64,000 nucleotides of DNA from Glycomyces sp. TRM65418 (lineage in GTDB: Bacteria > Actinomycetota > Actinomycetes > Mycobacteriales > Micromonosporaceae), in NCBI RefSeq assembly GCF_019710475.1, contig NZ_JAJFAX010000009.1, positions 62,001 to 126,000 on the forward strand, read 5' to 3'. The notes beneath the pieces are model-generated. The model was given only the letters and a program-made list of their open reading frames with translations. It was not told the DNA's origin and searched no databases. A program made the position numbers and the translations under genes. This document shows, one piece after another, positions 7,661 to 16,203 of the stretch (positions are counted from its first letter, which is position 1; every line of letters begins with the position of its first letter).

Positions 7661-8296
7661 GTGGATAAGAACATCGGTGTAGCCTCCCGGACCGCAGGCC
7701 TTCTGGCCGACCTCTCACGACTGGCCGTCCTGCTGGGCGCGATCGTCTTCGCCGCCATGGGCCGCCTCGACGGGGTCGTGCACCTCGTGCTGGTCTTCGC
7801 CGCCCTGCTGCTGCCTCGGTTCGCCCGCATCGCGAAGCCCTTCGACCTGGCCGTCTGCGTGCTGCTGCCGCTCGCCTCGCTGGCCTCCGTGCTCGGCTGG
7901 TACCGGCAGTACGCGTGGACGGACTGGGTGATGCACTGCTTCGCCACCGGCGCGATCGCGGCCGCGACGTACCTGGTCCTCGTGCGCACGCCCCTCCTGC
8001 CGCCCCTGCGCGAACTGTCCCGCTCCGCCATCGTGACGCTGACCTTGATGATCGGCGTCACGATCGGCGTGCTGTGGGAGTTCGCGGAGTGGTTCATGCT
8101 GGACGTCATGGCGATCGCCATCAGCGTCGGATACGGCGACACCATCGCCGACCTGGCCATGGACACGCTCGGCTCCCTCCTCGCGGCCGGAGCCCTCGTC
8201 GCCTGGGCCGGCCGGGTGGGCGCGCCTGCGCCGGATCCCGAAGCCGTCGAATCGCCCGAGCCGGTCCCCCACCGCGCCGAGTCCCGGACGGATTGA
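7661..8296 (+). CDS. YjdF/DUF2238-like integral membrane protein
   Basis: A 211-aa multi-pass membrane protein beginning at GTG 7661. Hydrophobic segments are visible at about residues 18-35, 40-55, 62-80, 90-110, 122-140 and 165-185. The conserved parts TDWVMHCFATGA, GVLWEFAEWF and YGDTIADLAMDTLGSLLAA match the pattern of YjdF-like proteins, whose charged DWVMH and EFAEW motifs face the membrane interior. Function is unknown. The C-terminal ~30 residues are Pro/Glu-rich and likely cytoplasmic. Confidence 0.75.
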   Translation: MDKNIGVASRTAGLLADLSRLAVLLGAIVFAAMGRLDGVVHLVLVFAALLLPRFARIAKPFDLAVCVLLPLASLASVLGWYRQYAWTDWVMHCFATGAIAAATYLVLVRTPLLPPLRELSRSAIVTLTLMIGVTIGVLWEFAEWFMLDVMAIAISVGYGDTIADLAMDTLGSLLAAGALVAWAGRVGAPAPDPEAVESPEPVPHRAESRTD

Positions 8297-8373
8297 ACCC
8301 CGCTCCCCCGGTGGCGGTGAACCGGTCGTCGCACCGACCGGCCTCGCCCACGCCCCTATTCGGTTCCGGCCGG

Positions 8374-8398
8374 GTTTCGCCGGTTTCACGACGGGTAT
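8374..8398 (+). promoter_or_regulatory. SigB/SigF-type stress promoter
   Basis: GTTT at 8374-8377 and GGGTAT at 8393-8398 are separated by 15 bases, matching the GTTT-N14-16-GGGTAT form used by the SigB/SigF general-stress sigma factors of actinobacteria. The site lies 44 bases before the PRC-barrel gene start at 8443, which has a GGAGGGG ribosome site. Stress control also suits a PRC-barrel protein. Confidence 0.6.
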
Positions 8399-8442
8399 TC
8401 ACGTGCCATCAAAAGGGACGTATAAGGACGGAGGGGAGCACT

Positions 8443-8865
8443 ATGAACGACGACCCGACGACCACGCTCGTCCGGCTCGGCGACAGCGATCTGACGGTGG
8501 CCAACGAGGCCGAGGACATTCGCGGCCGCAAGGTGATCGACAAGAACGGCGACGAGACCGGCTCGGTCGACGGACTGCTCATCGACGAACCGGAGCGCAA
8601 AGTCCGGTTCCTCGAGATCGGCTCGGGCGGTTTCCTGGGCCTGGGCAAGAAGCAGGTGCTCGTCCCGGTCGACGCGGTCACCCGCATCGACGACGAGCAC
8701 GTGTACATCAACCGCGACCGCGAGGAGGTCGCGTCGGGCCCCGGCTACGACCCGGAGCTCATGCCCGAGCCCGACCGCCCGTACTACGAAGGCGTCTACG
8801 GGTACTACGGCTTCATGCCGTACTGGGGCACCGGCTACCGGTACCCGGGCTACCCGTACTTCTAG
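8443..8865 (+). CDS. PRC-barrel domain stress-type protein
   Basis: A 140-aa protein. Residues about 22-90 form a PRC-barrel (EAEDIRGRKVIDKNGDETGS, VRFLEIGSGGFLGLGKKQVL, VDAVTRIDDEHVYINRDRE). The last 35 residues are rich in Tyr, Gly and Pro (YYEGVYGYYGFMPYWGTGY), a low-complexity tail that could mediate surface contact or self-association. The start ATG has a strong GGAGGGG. PRC-barrel proteins of this size in actinobacteria are often stress-induced, consistent with the SigB-like promoter. No enzymatic residues are evident. Confidence 0.85.
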   Translation: MNDDPTTTLVRLGDSDLTVANEAEDIRGRKVIDKNGDETGSVDGLLIDEPERKVRFLEIGSGGFLGLGKKQVLVPVDAVTRIDDEHVYINRDREEVASGPGYDPELMPEPDRPYYEGVYGYYGFMPYWGTGYRYPGYPYF

Positions 8866-8874
8866 CAGTGCCGC

Positions 8875-8908
8875 CTCGGGGACGCGCTCATCGAGCCGCG
8901 TCCCCGAG
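8875..8908. terminator. bidirectional terminator between convergent genes
   Basis: A perfect 12-bp stem (8875-8886 with 8897-8908) and 10-base loop fills the 51-base gap between the stop of the PRC-barrel gene (8865) and the stop of the DUF421 gene (8917, minus strand). It can end transcription from both sides. Confidence 0.75.
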
Positions 8909-8916
8909 CGCGACGC

Positions 8917-9444
8917 TCACGGAGAGGATTCGCGCACCTCGTCCGCCACGTCCTCGAACGCGCTGAGATCCCCCGCCGCGCTCACCGGGATGACGCTGAA
9001 CGTGCCGTCGGTCTCCAAGACCACCGCCGCCACCTGATCCAGGCCGCCGATGCCCTGCGCGCGCACCGCCTGCAGTACCTCTGAGCGGCTGACGCGCTGC
9101 TCCCGCAGCGACCGCTCCAACACTCGGCCCTGCCGCGCCAGCAGCGTGGGAGTCGATTTCACCGCTTTGCGGAACGGCCGCGACCGCACCGAGACCCAGG
9201 CGACGGCGAACTGCGCGCCGACCAGCACGCCCAGCCCCAGCACCCCTTCGGCGAGCGCCACGCCGGAGCTCAGGAGCACCGTCGCGAGGGTCGAACCCAG
9301 CGCCACGGTGACCACGAGGTCGAAGGCGTTCATCTTGGCCAGGGTCCGCTTGCCCGAGGCCCGCAGCAGCAGCACCAGAGCCGCGTAGGCGCACAGGCCG
9401 AGGACCACCACGCGGAGCAGTCCGCTCCAGGAGTCGAAGAACAT
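8917..9444 (-). CDS. DUF421 / YetF-type membrane protein
   Basis: A 175-aa protein with three N-terminal transmembrane helices (residues about 9-27, 40-58 and 62-84). The signature LLRASGKRTLAKMNAFDLVV is followed by the soluble DUF421 domain (SRPFRKAVKSTPTLLARQGRV, RVSRSEVLQAVRAQGIGGLDQVAAVVLETDGTFSVI). YetF-like proteins are widespread and their role is not established. The short, Ser/Glu-rich C-terminus is normal for actinobacterial members. Confidence 0.88.
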   Translation of the reverse strand: MFFDSWSGLLRVVVLGLCAYAALVLLLRASGKRTLAKMNAFDLVVTVALGSTLATVLLSSGVALAEGVLGLGVLVGAQFAVAWVSVRSRPFRKAVKSTPTLLARQGRVLERSLREQRVSRSEVLQAVRAQGIGGLDQVAAVVLETDGTFSVIPVSAAGDLSAFEDVADEVRESSP

Positions 9445-9881
9445 GCCGTGGCGTACCCCGACCGGAGCGCCGCCACACCCGGTCGTCGGCCTCCCGTGGG
9501 AGACTCGCCCGCGTCACGGGCGCCCGCCCGGCCCGGGACGGGCCGGAGAGGCCGACGGCGTGCGGCGTCCGTGCAGGCCCGACCGATCGCGGCGACTGCA
9601 GGACGCGGCGAGGGATCGCGGGGCCGGAAGAGTGCGCTTCCGACCCCGTCTCCATCCGGGAAGAAATCAGTCCTCGGGGCCGCCGGGCCGGGCGGCCGGT
9701 CGCTCGCGCCGGGAAGCACGCGCCCGCTCCATCGAACGGGTTCGATGCAAGCGCAGGCACACAATAACCGCGAAACGCCGCTTTGGTCAATGCCCACTGC
9801 AAAATACGTGAATGCGCGCAAAGTGATCGATCAATGACCGATCGTCACTCCGCGCGGGAGCGGCGGACGCCCGGACCGTCC
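9445..9881. other. 437-base intergenic region with an inverted repeat
   Basis: No convincing gene on either strand: the open frames are arginine-rich shadows. The only structure is an inverted repeat at 9822-9849 (AGTGATCGATC / GATCGTCACT, one bulged base). It lies 32 bases beyond the quinone oxidoreductase stop and could be its terminator or a regulator site. The 9720-9840 part is less G/C-rich than its surroundings. Confidence 0.5.
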
Positions 9882-10823
9882 TCAAGAGATGGAGAGGACG
9901 GTCTTGCCGCGCGCCTTGCCCTGCTTCGAGCGCGCCAGCGCGTCCGCGGCCTCCTCGAGCGGGACCTGGTAGTCGATGCGGACGCGCAGCTGGCCGTGGG
10001 CGACCGAGTCGGCGAGGGACGCGAGCGTCGCGGGCTGGGCATTGGCGTACACGTTCGCGCCGCGGAGGCCTCGGGTGGCCAGGACTTCGGGGTCGACCGC
10101 ACCGTTCGAGGAGACGATGACGCCGTTGCGCTTGAGCAGCGCCGCGATCGGCTCGATCTCGCCCGGCGTGGAGATGAGGTCCACAATGGCGTCGATGCCG
10201 TCGGGGTGGGCCTCGCGGACCTGGTCGGCGGTGGGGGCCTCGGTGAAGTCGACCGTCTCCGCCGCACCGAGTTCGCGCAGATAGCCGGCGGTGTCGGGGT
10301 CGACGGTGGCGATGACGCGGACGCCCTGCCCGACGGCGAGCTGCACGGCGGCCTGGCCGACGCCGCCGGAGGCGCCGTTGACGAGGAGGGTCTGGCCGGG
10401 GCCGACACCGGTCGCCTCCACGAAGTCGTGAGCGGCCGCGCCGGCGGTCGGCAGGGCGGCGGCGAGCTCGAAGTCGAGGTCGGCGCGGAGACGGGCGAGC
10501 TTGGCGGCCTTGGCGATCGCGTACTCGGCGTAGGAGCCGCGGCCCCGCTCGACGTCCATGAACTGGCCGAACACGCGGTCGCCGGGTTCAAGGACGACGT
10601 CCTCGCCGACGCGTTCGACGGTGCCGGCGCCGTCGGAGCCGAGCACGAGCGGGAAGGAGTGGTGGACCGAACCGCGCATGATGCCTTCGACGACCTTCCA
10701 GTCGAAGGGGTTGACGCCCGCGGCGGCGAGGCGGACCAGGACTTCCCCTGGGCCGGGCTCGGGGATCGGCAGGTCGGTGAGGCGGGGTTCGGTGTCGAAA
10801 TCGGTGACGACGACGGCGCGCAT
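9882..10823 (-). CDS. zinc-less quinone oxidoreductase (MDR/alcohol dehydrogenase superfamily)
   Basis: A 313-aa medium-chain reductase. The N-terminal GroES-like half has PEPGPGEVLVRLAAAGVNPF and LVLGSDGAGTVERVGEDV. The Rossmann half has LLVNGASGGVGQAAVQLA, and HPDGIDAIVDLISTPG and the C-terminal SKQGKARGKTVLSI follow. No catalytic zinc ligands are seen, so it belongs with NADPH:quinone or enone reductases. The ATG at 10821-10823 follows AAAGGGA; longer starts are not supported. It stands alone, with a -10-like TAGATT upstream on the minus strand near 10894-10899. Confidence 0.9.
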   Translation of the reverse strand: MRAVVVTDFDTEPRLTDLPIPEPGPGEVLVRLAAAGVNPFDWKVVEGIMRGSVHHSFPLVLGSDGAGTVERVGEDVVLEPGDRVFGQFMDVERGRGSYAEYAIAKAAKLARLRADLDFELAAALPTAGAAAHDFVEATGVGPGQTLLVNGASGGVGQAAVQLAVGQGVRVIATVDPDTAGYLRELGAAETVDFTEAPTADQVREAHPDGIDAIVDLISTPGEIEPIAALLKRNGVIVSSNGAVDPEVLATRGLRGANVYANAQPATLASLADSVAHGQLRVRIDYQVPLEEAADALARSKQGKARGKTVLSIS

Positions 10824-11242
10824 TGATGTCCCTTTCGGATCGGTCATCGGACGTACTCCGCTCCGGGGCCGAGAGCGGCCGGGCCTCAGCCTGAATCTAC
10901 ACCGGTTCCGCCGGCGGTTCGGCCGGTTCGGCCAGGCGCGAAAGGTGTTCGCGGCGAGGCGCCCGGGCCGTGCCGTCGGTCGGCGACGCGGCAACGGGCG
11001 GCGTTCGAAGGCGCCTCCCCGTGCGGCGACGCGCCGCCGGCTTCCGCGGTGCCGGGCGGGCCCGACGACGCCGGGCGACCGCCGCCGCGGCGGGATTCGA
11101 GGAGCCTGAAGACGGCTCAGGCCGTTCACCCCGGACTTCGAAACCTTGTACGCTTCACCGTGGACACGATGCCCCCTCATCAGGCGCCACGCCCGGCCGC
11201 GTCCGCCCCCTGATCGCTCTGTTCACGTTGGAGGAGTTCACC
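10824..11242. other. 419-base divergent intergenic region
   Basis: It separates the quinone oxidoreductase (minus) from the CBM2-like gene (plus) and should hold both promoters. I see a minus-strand -10-like TAGATT at 10894-10899 and a plus-strand TTGGAGGAG ribosome site just before 11243. The middle part is G/C-rich with many short CCGGTT/CGGCCGG repeats but has no coherent reading frame. Confidence 0.5.
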
Positions 11243-11869
11243 ATGCGCCCATGGATGAACCGCGCGACGCTGCGAGGGCGCCTCCACGGCCGACTCCTGC
11301 TGGTCCTCATCGTCGTCGCCGTCCTCGTCTCGGCCGCCGCCGTCTGGCAGTTCGTCCTGCTCTGGGACGACCACGATCCCGACCTCGCCGAGATCGACGG
11401 CCGCGAGACCCCCACCGTCGCGGCGCCGGCGGACGAGTCCGAAAGCGCCACCGAGAGCGCCTCCGCGATCCCGTCGCCGACCCTCGAGTCGAGCCCGCTC
11501 GAGGAGGGCGCCACGTCGACCCCGGCGGCGATCGTCAGCCAGTCCCCCGCCCCCACGACCGAAGCCGCCGAAGGGCCCGCGTGCACCGCGTCCCTGCGGC
11601 TGGACAACGAATGGTCCGAGTCGGTCTCGGTCACCGTCACGCTCACGAACACCGGCGTCGACCGGATCGACGGGTGGGAGGTCCTGCTCGCCCTGGAGCA
11701 CCTGGACGTGACCTCGACCTGGGGACTCGATCACATCGAGGGCGACCGCTACGGCGACATCTTCTTCAACGCCGGCATCGACCCCGGCGACAGCGTCGAG
11801 CCGAGCTTCCAGGCCGACATCGAAGGCGATTTCACGCTGCCCGCCACCGTGCCCTGCACCCCGGCCTGA
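11243..11869 (+). CDS. membrane-anchored protein with C-terminal CBM2-like domain
   Basis: A 208-aa protein. Residues about 17-38 form a single transmembrane anchor with basic flank. Residues about 45-110 are a Ser/Thr/Pro/Glu-rich linker. The last ~95 residues resemble a cellulose-binding CBM2 fold. They start at CTASLRLDNEWSESVSVTVT and continue with NTGVDRIDGWEVLLALE, FFNAGIDPGDSVEPSFQADI and a terminal Cys, so that two Cys could form the usual disulfide. It may tether the cell to polysaccharide or be a stalk-like surface protein. No catalytic domain is present. The start ATG follows GGAGGAG. Confidence 0.7.
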   Translation: MRPWMNRATLRGRLHGRLLLVLIVVAVLVSAAAVWQFVLLWDDHDPDLAEIDGRETPTVAAPADESESATESASAIPSPTLESSPLEEGATSTPAAIVSQSPAPTTEAAEGPACTASLRLDNEWSESVSVTVTLTNTGVDRIDGWEVLLALEHLDVTSTWGLDHIEGDRYGDIFFNAGIDPGDSVEPSFQADIEGDFTLPATVPCTPA

Positions 11870-11878
11870 GGCGCCGGA

Positions 11879-12355
11879 TCATTCGCCGATGCGGATGGCG
11901 GGGCGGTGGCGGACCGGGAAGTTCACCGAGTTCGCGATGAAGCAGGCCTTGTTGGCGTCGTGGTGGAGCTCGGCCGCGCGCTCGGCCTTCGCCGGATCGG
12001 TGATGGTCACGACCGGTGCCAGGACCACCTCGGTCATGCGGCCGCTGCTGCCGGTCTCCTCCGTCATGGTGCCCGTCGCCTCGTCCTCGTAGGCGGTGAC
12101 GACGATCCGGTCGCGGGCGCACAGCGCCAGGTACGTGAGCATGTGGCATTCGGCGAGCGAGGCGACGAGGAGGTCTTCGGGGTTCCAGCGGTCGGGCCGG
12201 CCCAGGAACGCGGGGTCGGCGCTGCCGAGGATGGCCGGCTTGCCGGGCGCGGTGACGTCGTGGTCGCGCCCGTATTCGAGGTACCGGGCGGTGCCCTTGC
12301 CGGTGTTGCCGGTCCAGCGGACGGTGACTTCGTAGTGGTGCTCGCGGCCGCTCAT
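11879..12355 (-). CDS. OsmC-family protein
   Basis: A 158-aa OsmC/Ohr-fold protein. It carries GKGTARYLEYGRDHDVTAPG, the central NPEDLLVASLAECHMLTYLALC helix with the first conserved Cys, and the second redox Cys in HHDANKACFIANSVNFPV. Members reduce organic hydroperoxides or act in osmotic/oxidative stress. The two Cys positions support a peroxidase-type role. It is convergent with the CBM2-like gene, nine bases apart, and has its own start 99 bases downstream of the AlkZ-like stop. Confidence 0.88.
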   Translation of the reverse strand: MSGREHHYEVTVRWTGNTGKGTARYLEYGRDHDVTAPGKPAILGSADPAFLGRPDRWNPEDLLVASLAECHMLTYLALCARDRIVVTAYEDEATGTMTEETGSSGRMTEVVLAPVVTITDPAKAERAAELHHDANKACFIANSVNFPVRHRPAIRIGE

Positions 12356-12454
12356 GGCGGGCTCCCTCCGGTTCGGCGTCGGAGCCGCCAGCGTATCCGG
12401 GAGGGCCGACCTCCGGAAGGGTCGGCGAGCGGGCCGCCTCCCGGCCGGTTCCGG

Positions 12455-13597
12455 TCAGCGCCCCGGAAGCGTGACCGTCTCGCCTTCGGGAAGTTTGGGC
12501 CACCAGTGCTGGTAGCGGCGGTAGACGTGCGGGTCGCGGTCGGCCAGCATCGCGGTCAGCGCCTTCGCTTCGGTCGCGAGCGCACCCCAGGTCTCGTCGG
12601 GCAGGGGCCGGAACGCCGTGGCCTCGATGCCGTCCTCGGTGGTGCGCCAGAGACCGGCGGCGTACCCGTCGACCAGGAGCATCGGGAGCACGTCGCCGTT
12701 GCTGCGGATCACGGTGGTGCGCAGTTCGGGCGGGATGGTGCGGCTCCGGTCGTGGTAGGCGAGGAACACGTTGTCCCACATGGCCATGAGCCGCGGCGGG
12801 GCGGGCGTCTCGGAGTCGGGAACGGCGCGGCCGGGCAGGTCATGGAGGACTTCGCCGGTGGGCCCTGCCAAGGTCGCGAGGCGGTCGCCGAGGGCGGTCA
12901 CCGCCTGTTTCACCCGGGCGCGCCGCACCATCGCGAACTGCGCGACGTCGGCGACGGTGGCCGGGCCGAAGCCGGAGAGGTAGCGGAGGACGAGGTGCTG
13001 GAGCGCGGCGTCGGCCGCGGCCCGGTCGCCGAGCGCGGGCCGGTCGGGCGGGGCGAGGTAGGCGACCTGCTCCGTGAAGCCCCAGGGCCCGCCGTTCACC
13101 GCGCGCAGGAGCGGCGCGTACTGGCGGATGCCGGGCCAGGCGGCCTTCGCGGTCTCGGGTCCGAGCCGTTCGGCGAGCCACGCCTCGCATTCGCGGGCCG
13201 TGCGGGTCTCGGCGGCGAAGTCGAGGAGTTCGGCGGCGAGGACCGCGGCATCGGCGGCGGCGAGCCCGGCGTCGGCGATGCGGCTGCCGAGTTTCGCGGC
13301 GTAGAGGGAGGGCTCGGTGGCTTCACGGAACGGCCGGTACTCGTCGGCGGCGACGGCGTGCAGGGTCATGCGGACGGGGTTGCCGCGGACGATCAGGCCG
13401 GAGGCGAAGGCGGCGTCGAGGTCGGCCGGGTCGAAGCCTTCGACGCGGTTCCACAGTCCGATGTAGGGCGAGGCGGGCGACTGGGCCTGGACGGCGACGG
13501 CGGCGCGCGCCGCCTCCACCGGGTCGGCGTCCGTTCGGTGGAGGAGGGATTGCCGGGCGAGCGTCGAACGGTTGAGCTGCCGGGAGGTGAGCTGCAT
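12455..13597 (-). CDS. AlkZ/YcaQ-like winged-helix DNA glycosylase
   Basis: A 380-aa protein of the HTH_42 (AlkZ/YcaQ) family, which excises bulky or crosslinked alkylated bases. Visible marks are the N-terminal RQLNRSTLARQSLLHR, the proposed catalytic QxQ motif as Gln37-Ala-Gln39 within VAVQAQSPASPYIGLW, ERLGPETAKAAW, the LVLRYLSGFGPATVADVAQF helix region and a C-terminal LLVDGYAAGLWR beta hairpin. The ATG at 13595-13597 starts the conserved opening (MQLTSRQLNR); the upstream extension is Arg-rich and likely noncoding. In Streptomyces a relative protects against azinomycin B, so a role in resistance or general alkylation repair is plausible. Confidence 0.85.
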   Translation of the reverse strand: MQLTSRQLNRSTLARQSLLHRTDADPVEAARAAVAVQAQSPASPYIGLWNRVEGFDPADLDAAFASGLIVRGNPVRMTLHAVAADEYRPFREATEPSLYAAKLGSRIADAGLAAADAAVLAAELLDFAAETRTARECEAWLAERLGPETAKAAWPGIRQYAPLLRAVNGGPWGFTEQVAYLAPPDRPALGDRAAADAALQHLVLRYLSGFGPATVADVAQFAMVRRARVKQAVTALGDRLATLAGPTGEVLHDLPGRAVPDSETPAPPRLMAMWDNVFLAYHDRSRTIPPELRTTVIRSNGDVLPMLLVDGYAAGLWRTTEDGIEATAFRPLPDETWGALATEAKALTAMLADRDPHVYRRYQHWWPKLPEGETVTLPGR

Positions 13598-13868
13598 GCG
13601 GAGAGGGTATCGGCCGGGTCCGACAGCTCGGCGAAGCGGATCCGCGCGCGCCGACGCACCGAGACTTCGGAGCCGTCCCGATGCGGAGCGCCCCCGGCGG
13701 GCGCTCACCTCGTCGACCGCGGGCCGATCCCGAGCCGCGGGAAGCGGAGTGGCGCTCGCCCTCCAGGGCGGGCAAGGCGTCGTCGTGGCCGTCGTCTCGG
13801 CGCACGTTCATGCGGGCGCGCGTCGGGGTCGGACCCCCGCGGTCCGGCCCCGGCGTCGCCGCGGGCGC

Positions 13869-14297
13869 TCAAATCTTGAGGACGTACGCCGCGCAGGACT
13901 CCAGCAGCATCTGGCTGCCCTCTTTGGCCATGTCGTGCTCTTCCTTGGTGGCGCAGTTCTGCGAGATCGTCATGCGGGATCGGCCGTCGCCCAGGTCCTC
14001 CACGTCGAGGCGCATGACCTCTTCCCCGCCGTCGGGGGTGTCCATGCCCATGACCAGCACCTCGGGCTCCGCGACCTCGATGTAGCGGCCGGTGATCGGG
14101 AACTCCTGGCCGTCGGGCGTGACCACGGTCGCGGTGTAGCGGCCGCCGGGCGTGACGTCGAGCTCGACCGAGCCGGGCTTGGAGTAGCTCCACGCCTCGT
14201 AGTGGTCGCGCTCGGTCCAGGCGCGCCAGACGGTGGCGGGCGGGACGTCGACGTCGGCGGTGAGGGTGTAGCCGTAGCCGTTCTGGTTGGCGTTCAT
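13869..14297 (-). CDS. SRPBCC/AHSA1-like protein
   Basis: A 142-aa AHSA1-type SRPBCC protein: LTADVDVPPATVWRAWTERD, HYEAWSYSKPGSVELDVTPG, FPITGRYIEVAEPEVLVM, then a C-terminal helix (EEHDMAKEGSQMLLESCAAY). The ATG follows AAGGAG. It is divergent from the PNPOx-like gene at 14523 with a 10-bp inverted repeat between them. Ligand unknown. Confidence 0.87.
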   Translation of the reverse strand: MNANQNGYGYTLTADVDVPPATVWRAWTERDHYEAWSYSKPGSVELDVTPGGRYTATVVTPDGQEFPITGRYIEVAEPEVLVMGMDTPDGGEEVMRLDVEDLGDGRSRMTISQNCATKEEHDMAKEGSQMLLESCAAYVLKI

Positions 14298-14410
14298 CGT
14301 CGTGCTCCTTCATTCGTGCATTCGGTGTACGCCCATAAGGACGCCCCGGCCGCACCGGATTCATCGCGGCCCCGGAAGTTTTTTCGGCCCGGTGCCGCAG
14401 CGCCGCCGAC

Positions 14411-14440
14411 CCGGCCGGACACCGGCTCCCGTCCGGCCGG
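14411..14440. repeat. 10-bp perfect inverted repeat between divergent genes
   Basis: Arms CCGGCCGGAC (14411-14420) and GTCCGGCCGG (14431-14440) flank a 10-base spacer. It lies about 35 bases upstream of a TAGGGT -10-like box at 14474-14479 for the PNPOx-like gene. Its position between divergent starts argues more for a regulatory site than a terminator, but either is possible. Confidence 0.4.
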
Positions 14441-14522
14441 CGGGAAGCGGGTTGCCCGCAGGCCGGACGCGGCATAGGGTCGGTCGCGGTGTCACCCTGG
14501 ATCGGGAGCTGGTGTTCGACAT

Positions 14523-15104
14523 ATGGGCAAGACGTATCCTGCGATCGACGGCCGCCTGCGCGAGTTCATCGAGGCGCAGCCGGTGTACTTCGTCGCCTCC
14601 GCGCCGCTCGCCGGCGACGGCCGCATCAACCTCTCCCCGAAGGGCCACAAGGGCTCGCTCCAAGTGCTCGACGAGCAGACCGTCGCGTACCTCGACTTCG
14701 GCGGCAGCCACGCCGAGACGCACGCGCACCTGCGGGAGAACGGCCGCATCACCGTCATGTGGTGCGCCTTCGCCGGCCCGCCCACGATCGTCCGCGTCCA
14801 CGGCACCGGTGAGGCCGTCTACCGCGACGACCCGCGCTTCGAGGAGCTGATCCCCCGCTTCGCCGAGGCCGACGGGCCCGGCGTGCGCGCCGTCATCGTG
14901 GTGCGCGCCGAGCTCATCACCGACACCTGCGGCTACGCGGTGCCCTTCATGGACTACCGGGAGGAGCGCCCGCTGCTGCGGCGGTTCTTCGGCCGCAAGA
15001 GCGACGACGAGTTCGCCGAGTACTGCGCGTCCAAGCCCTACAACGAGCAGAGCATCGACGGCCTCCCCGCGATGCCGCTCCCGTTGCCGCCCAGGAAGCG
15101 CTGA
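14523..15104 (+). CDS. pyridoxamine 5'-phosphate oxidase-like FMN protein
   Basis: A 193-aa split-barrel protein of the PNPOx-like group. Marks are FIEAQPVYFVASAPL, GRINLSPKGHKGSLQVLD (typical flavin-contact strand), HAHLRENGRITVMWCAF, PTIVRVHGTGEAVY and the C-terminal CGYAVPFMDY. Proteins of this subgroup usually bind FMN or F420, and the reaction is unknown. The ATG at 14523 fits the family start. It is followed within 107 bases by the epimerase-like gene on the same strand. Confidence 0.85.
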   Translation: MGKTYPAIDGRLREFIEAQPVYFVASAPLAGDGRINLSPKGHKGSLQVLDEQTVAYLDFGGSHAETHAHLRENGRITVMWCAFAGPPTIVRVHGTGEAVYRDDPRFEELIPRFAEADGPGVRAVIVVRAELITDTCGYAVPFMDYREERPLLRRFFGRKSDDEFAEYCASKPYNEQSIDGLPAMPLPLPPRKR

Positions 15105-15211
15105 ACGGCCGCGCCGCTCGGGCGCGCGAGGCGAAGCGGGCACCGGTCGAGGCCCCGAAGCGGAGCGGGGTTGAATAACGGTGTCGCGCAACAAGGAACC
15201 AGGAGCCCCCC

Positions 15212-16132
15212 ATGTCCGATCTCCACGTCGTCCTCGGCGCCACCGGCGCCGTCGGTTCGGCCGTCGTCACCGAGCTCCACGCGCGGGGTCATGAGGTGCG
15301 CGCCGTCAGCCGCGGCGCCGAGGGCCTCGGGAGCCTGCGCGCCGACATCACCACGGCCGACGGGGCCGCGGCCGCCTGCGAGGGCGCCGCCGTCGTCTAC
15401 CAGTGCGCCCAGCCGCCCTACGCCCAGTGGGCCACCGACTTCGTCGGGCTCACCGACACCGTCCTCACCGCCGTCGAGCAGGCCGGGGCCCGGCTCGTCA
15501 TGGCCGACAACCTGTACATGTACGGGCCCGTCGAAGGCCCCATGACCGAGGAGCTGCCGTACGCGGCGGCCTTCCCCAAGGGCCGGGCCCGCGCCCAGGT
15601 CGCCGAGATGATCCTGAGCGCCCACCGGGAAGGCCGCGTCCGCGCCACGCTCGGGCGCGCCTCCGACTACTTCGGCCCCGGCGGCATGAACACCATCCTC
15701 GGGCCCAACATCTTCGCCGCCGCGGCGGCCGGGAAGACCGCGCGCTGGGTCGGCGAGCGGGACGAGCCCCACACCGTCGCCTACCTGCCCGACCTAGCCG
15801 CGGGCCTGGTGACCTTGGGCGAGGACCCGAAGGCCGACGGCTACGCCTGGCATCTGCCCGTGGGCCCGCCCGTCACCGGCGACGAGTTCCTCGCGCTCGT
15901 CTGGGGGGCCGCGGGCGGCAGGCCGCGCAGCGCCGGAATCGGCCGCGCCGCGCAGCGCTTCATCGGCATGTTCAACCCGGTCGTCAGGGAGCTCGGCGAG
16001 ACGTGGTACCAGCGCGACCGTGCGTGGGTCGTCGACGACACCGCGTTCCGGGCCGCGTTCGGCGACCAGCGGGTCACGCCGTTGGAACAGGCGATCGCGG
16101 AAACGGTCGCCTGGTTCAAGCGAAAGGGCTGA
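15212..16132 (+). CDS. NAD-dependent epimerase/dehydratase-like protein
   Basis: A 306-aa extended-SDR. The glycine motif is VVLGATGAVGSAVVTEL at residues 6-22, followed by DITTADGAAAACEGAAVVYQ, ADNLYMYGPVEGPM and RASDYFGPGG. The C-terminal substrate domain follows. The YxxxK motif is not in canonical form (Tyr in LYMYGP, no Lys four residues on), so it may be a redox-inactive or atypical member. An AAGGAACCAGGAG ribosome site precedes the ATG. Confidence 0.83.
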   Translation: MSDLHVVLGATGAVGSAVVTELHARGHEVRAVSRGAEGLGSLRADITTADGAAAACEGAAVVYQCAQPPYAQWATDFVGLTDTVLTAVEQAGARLVMADNLYMYGPVEGPMTEELPYAAAFPKGRARAQVAEMILSAHREGRVRATLGRASDYFGPGGMNTILGPNIFAAAAAGKTARWVGERDEPHTVAYLPDLAAGLVTLGEDPKADGYAWHLPVGPPVTGDEFLALVWGAAGGRPRSAGIGRAAQRFIGMFNPVVRELGETWYQRDRAWVVDDTAFRAAFGDQRVTPLEQAIAETVAWFKRKG

Positions 16133-16203
16133 TTCGGGCGAAAGTCCTCGCCGGTGACCCGCCGCTTCTTACACTGCGCATTTCCGTCTCTATTGGAGGC
16201 ATC

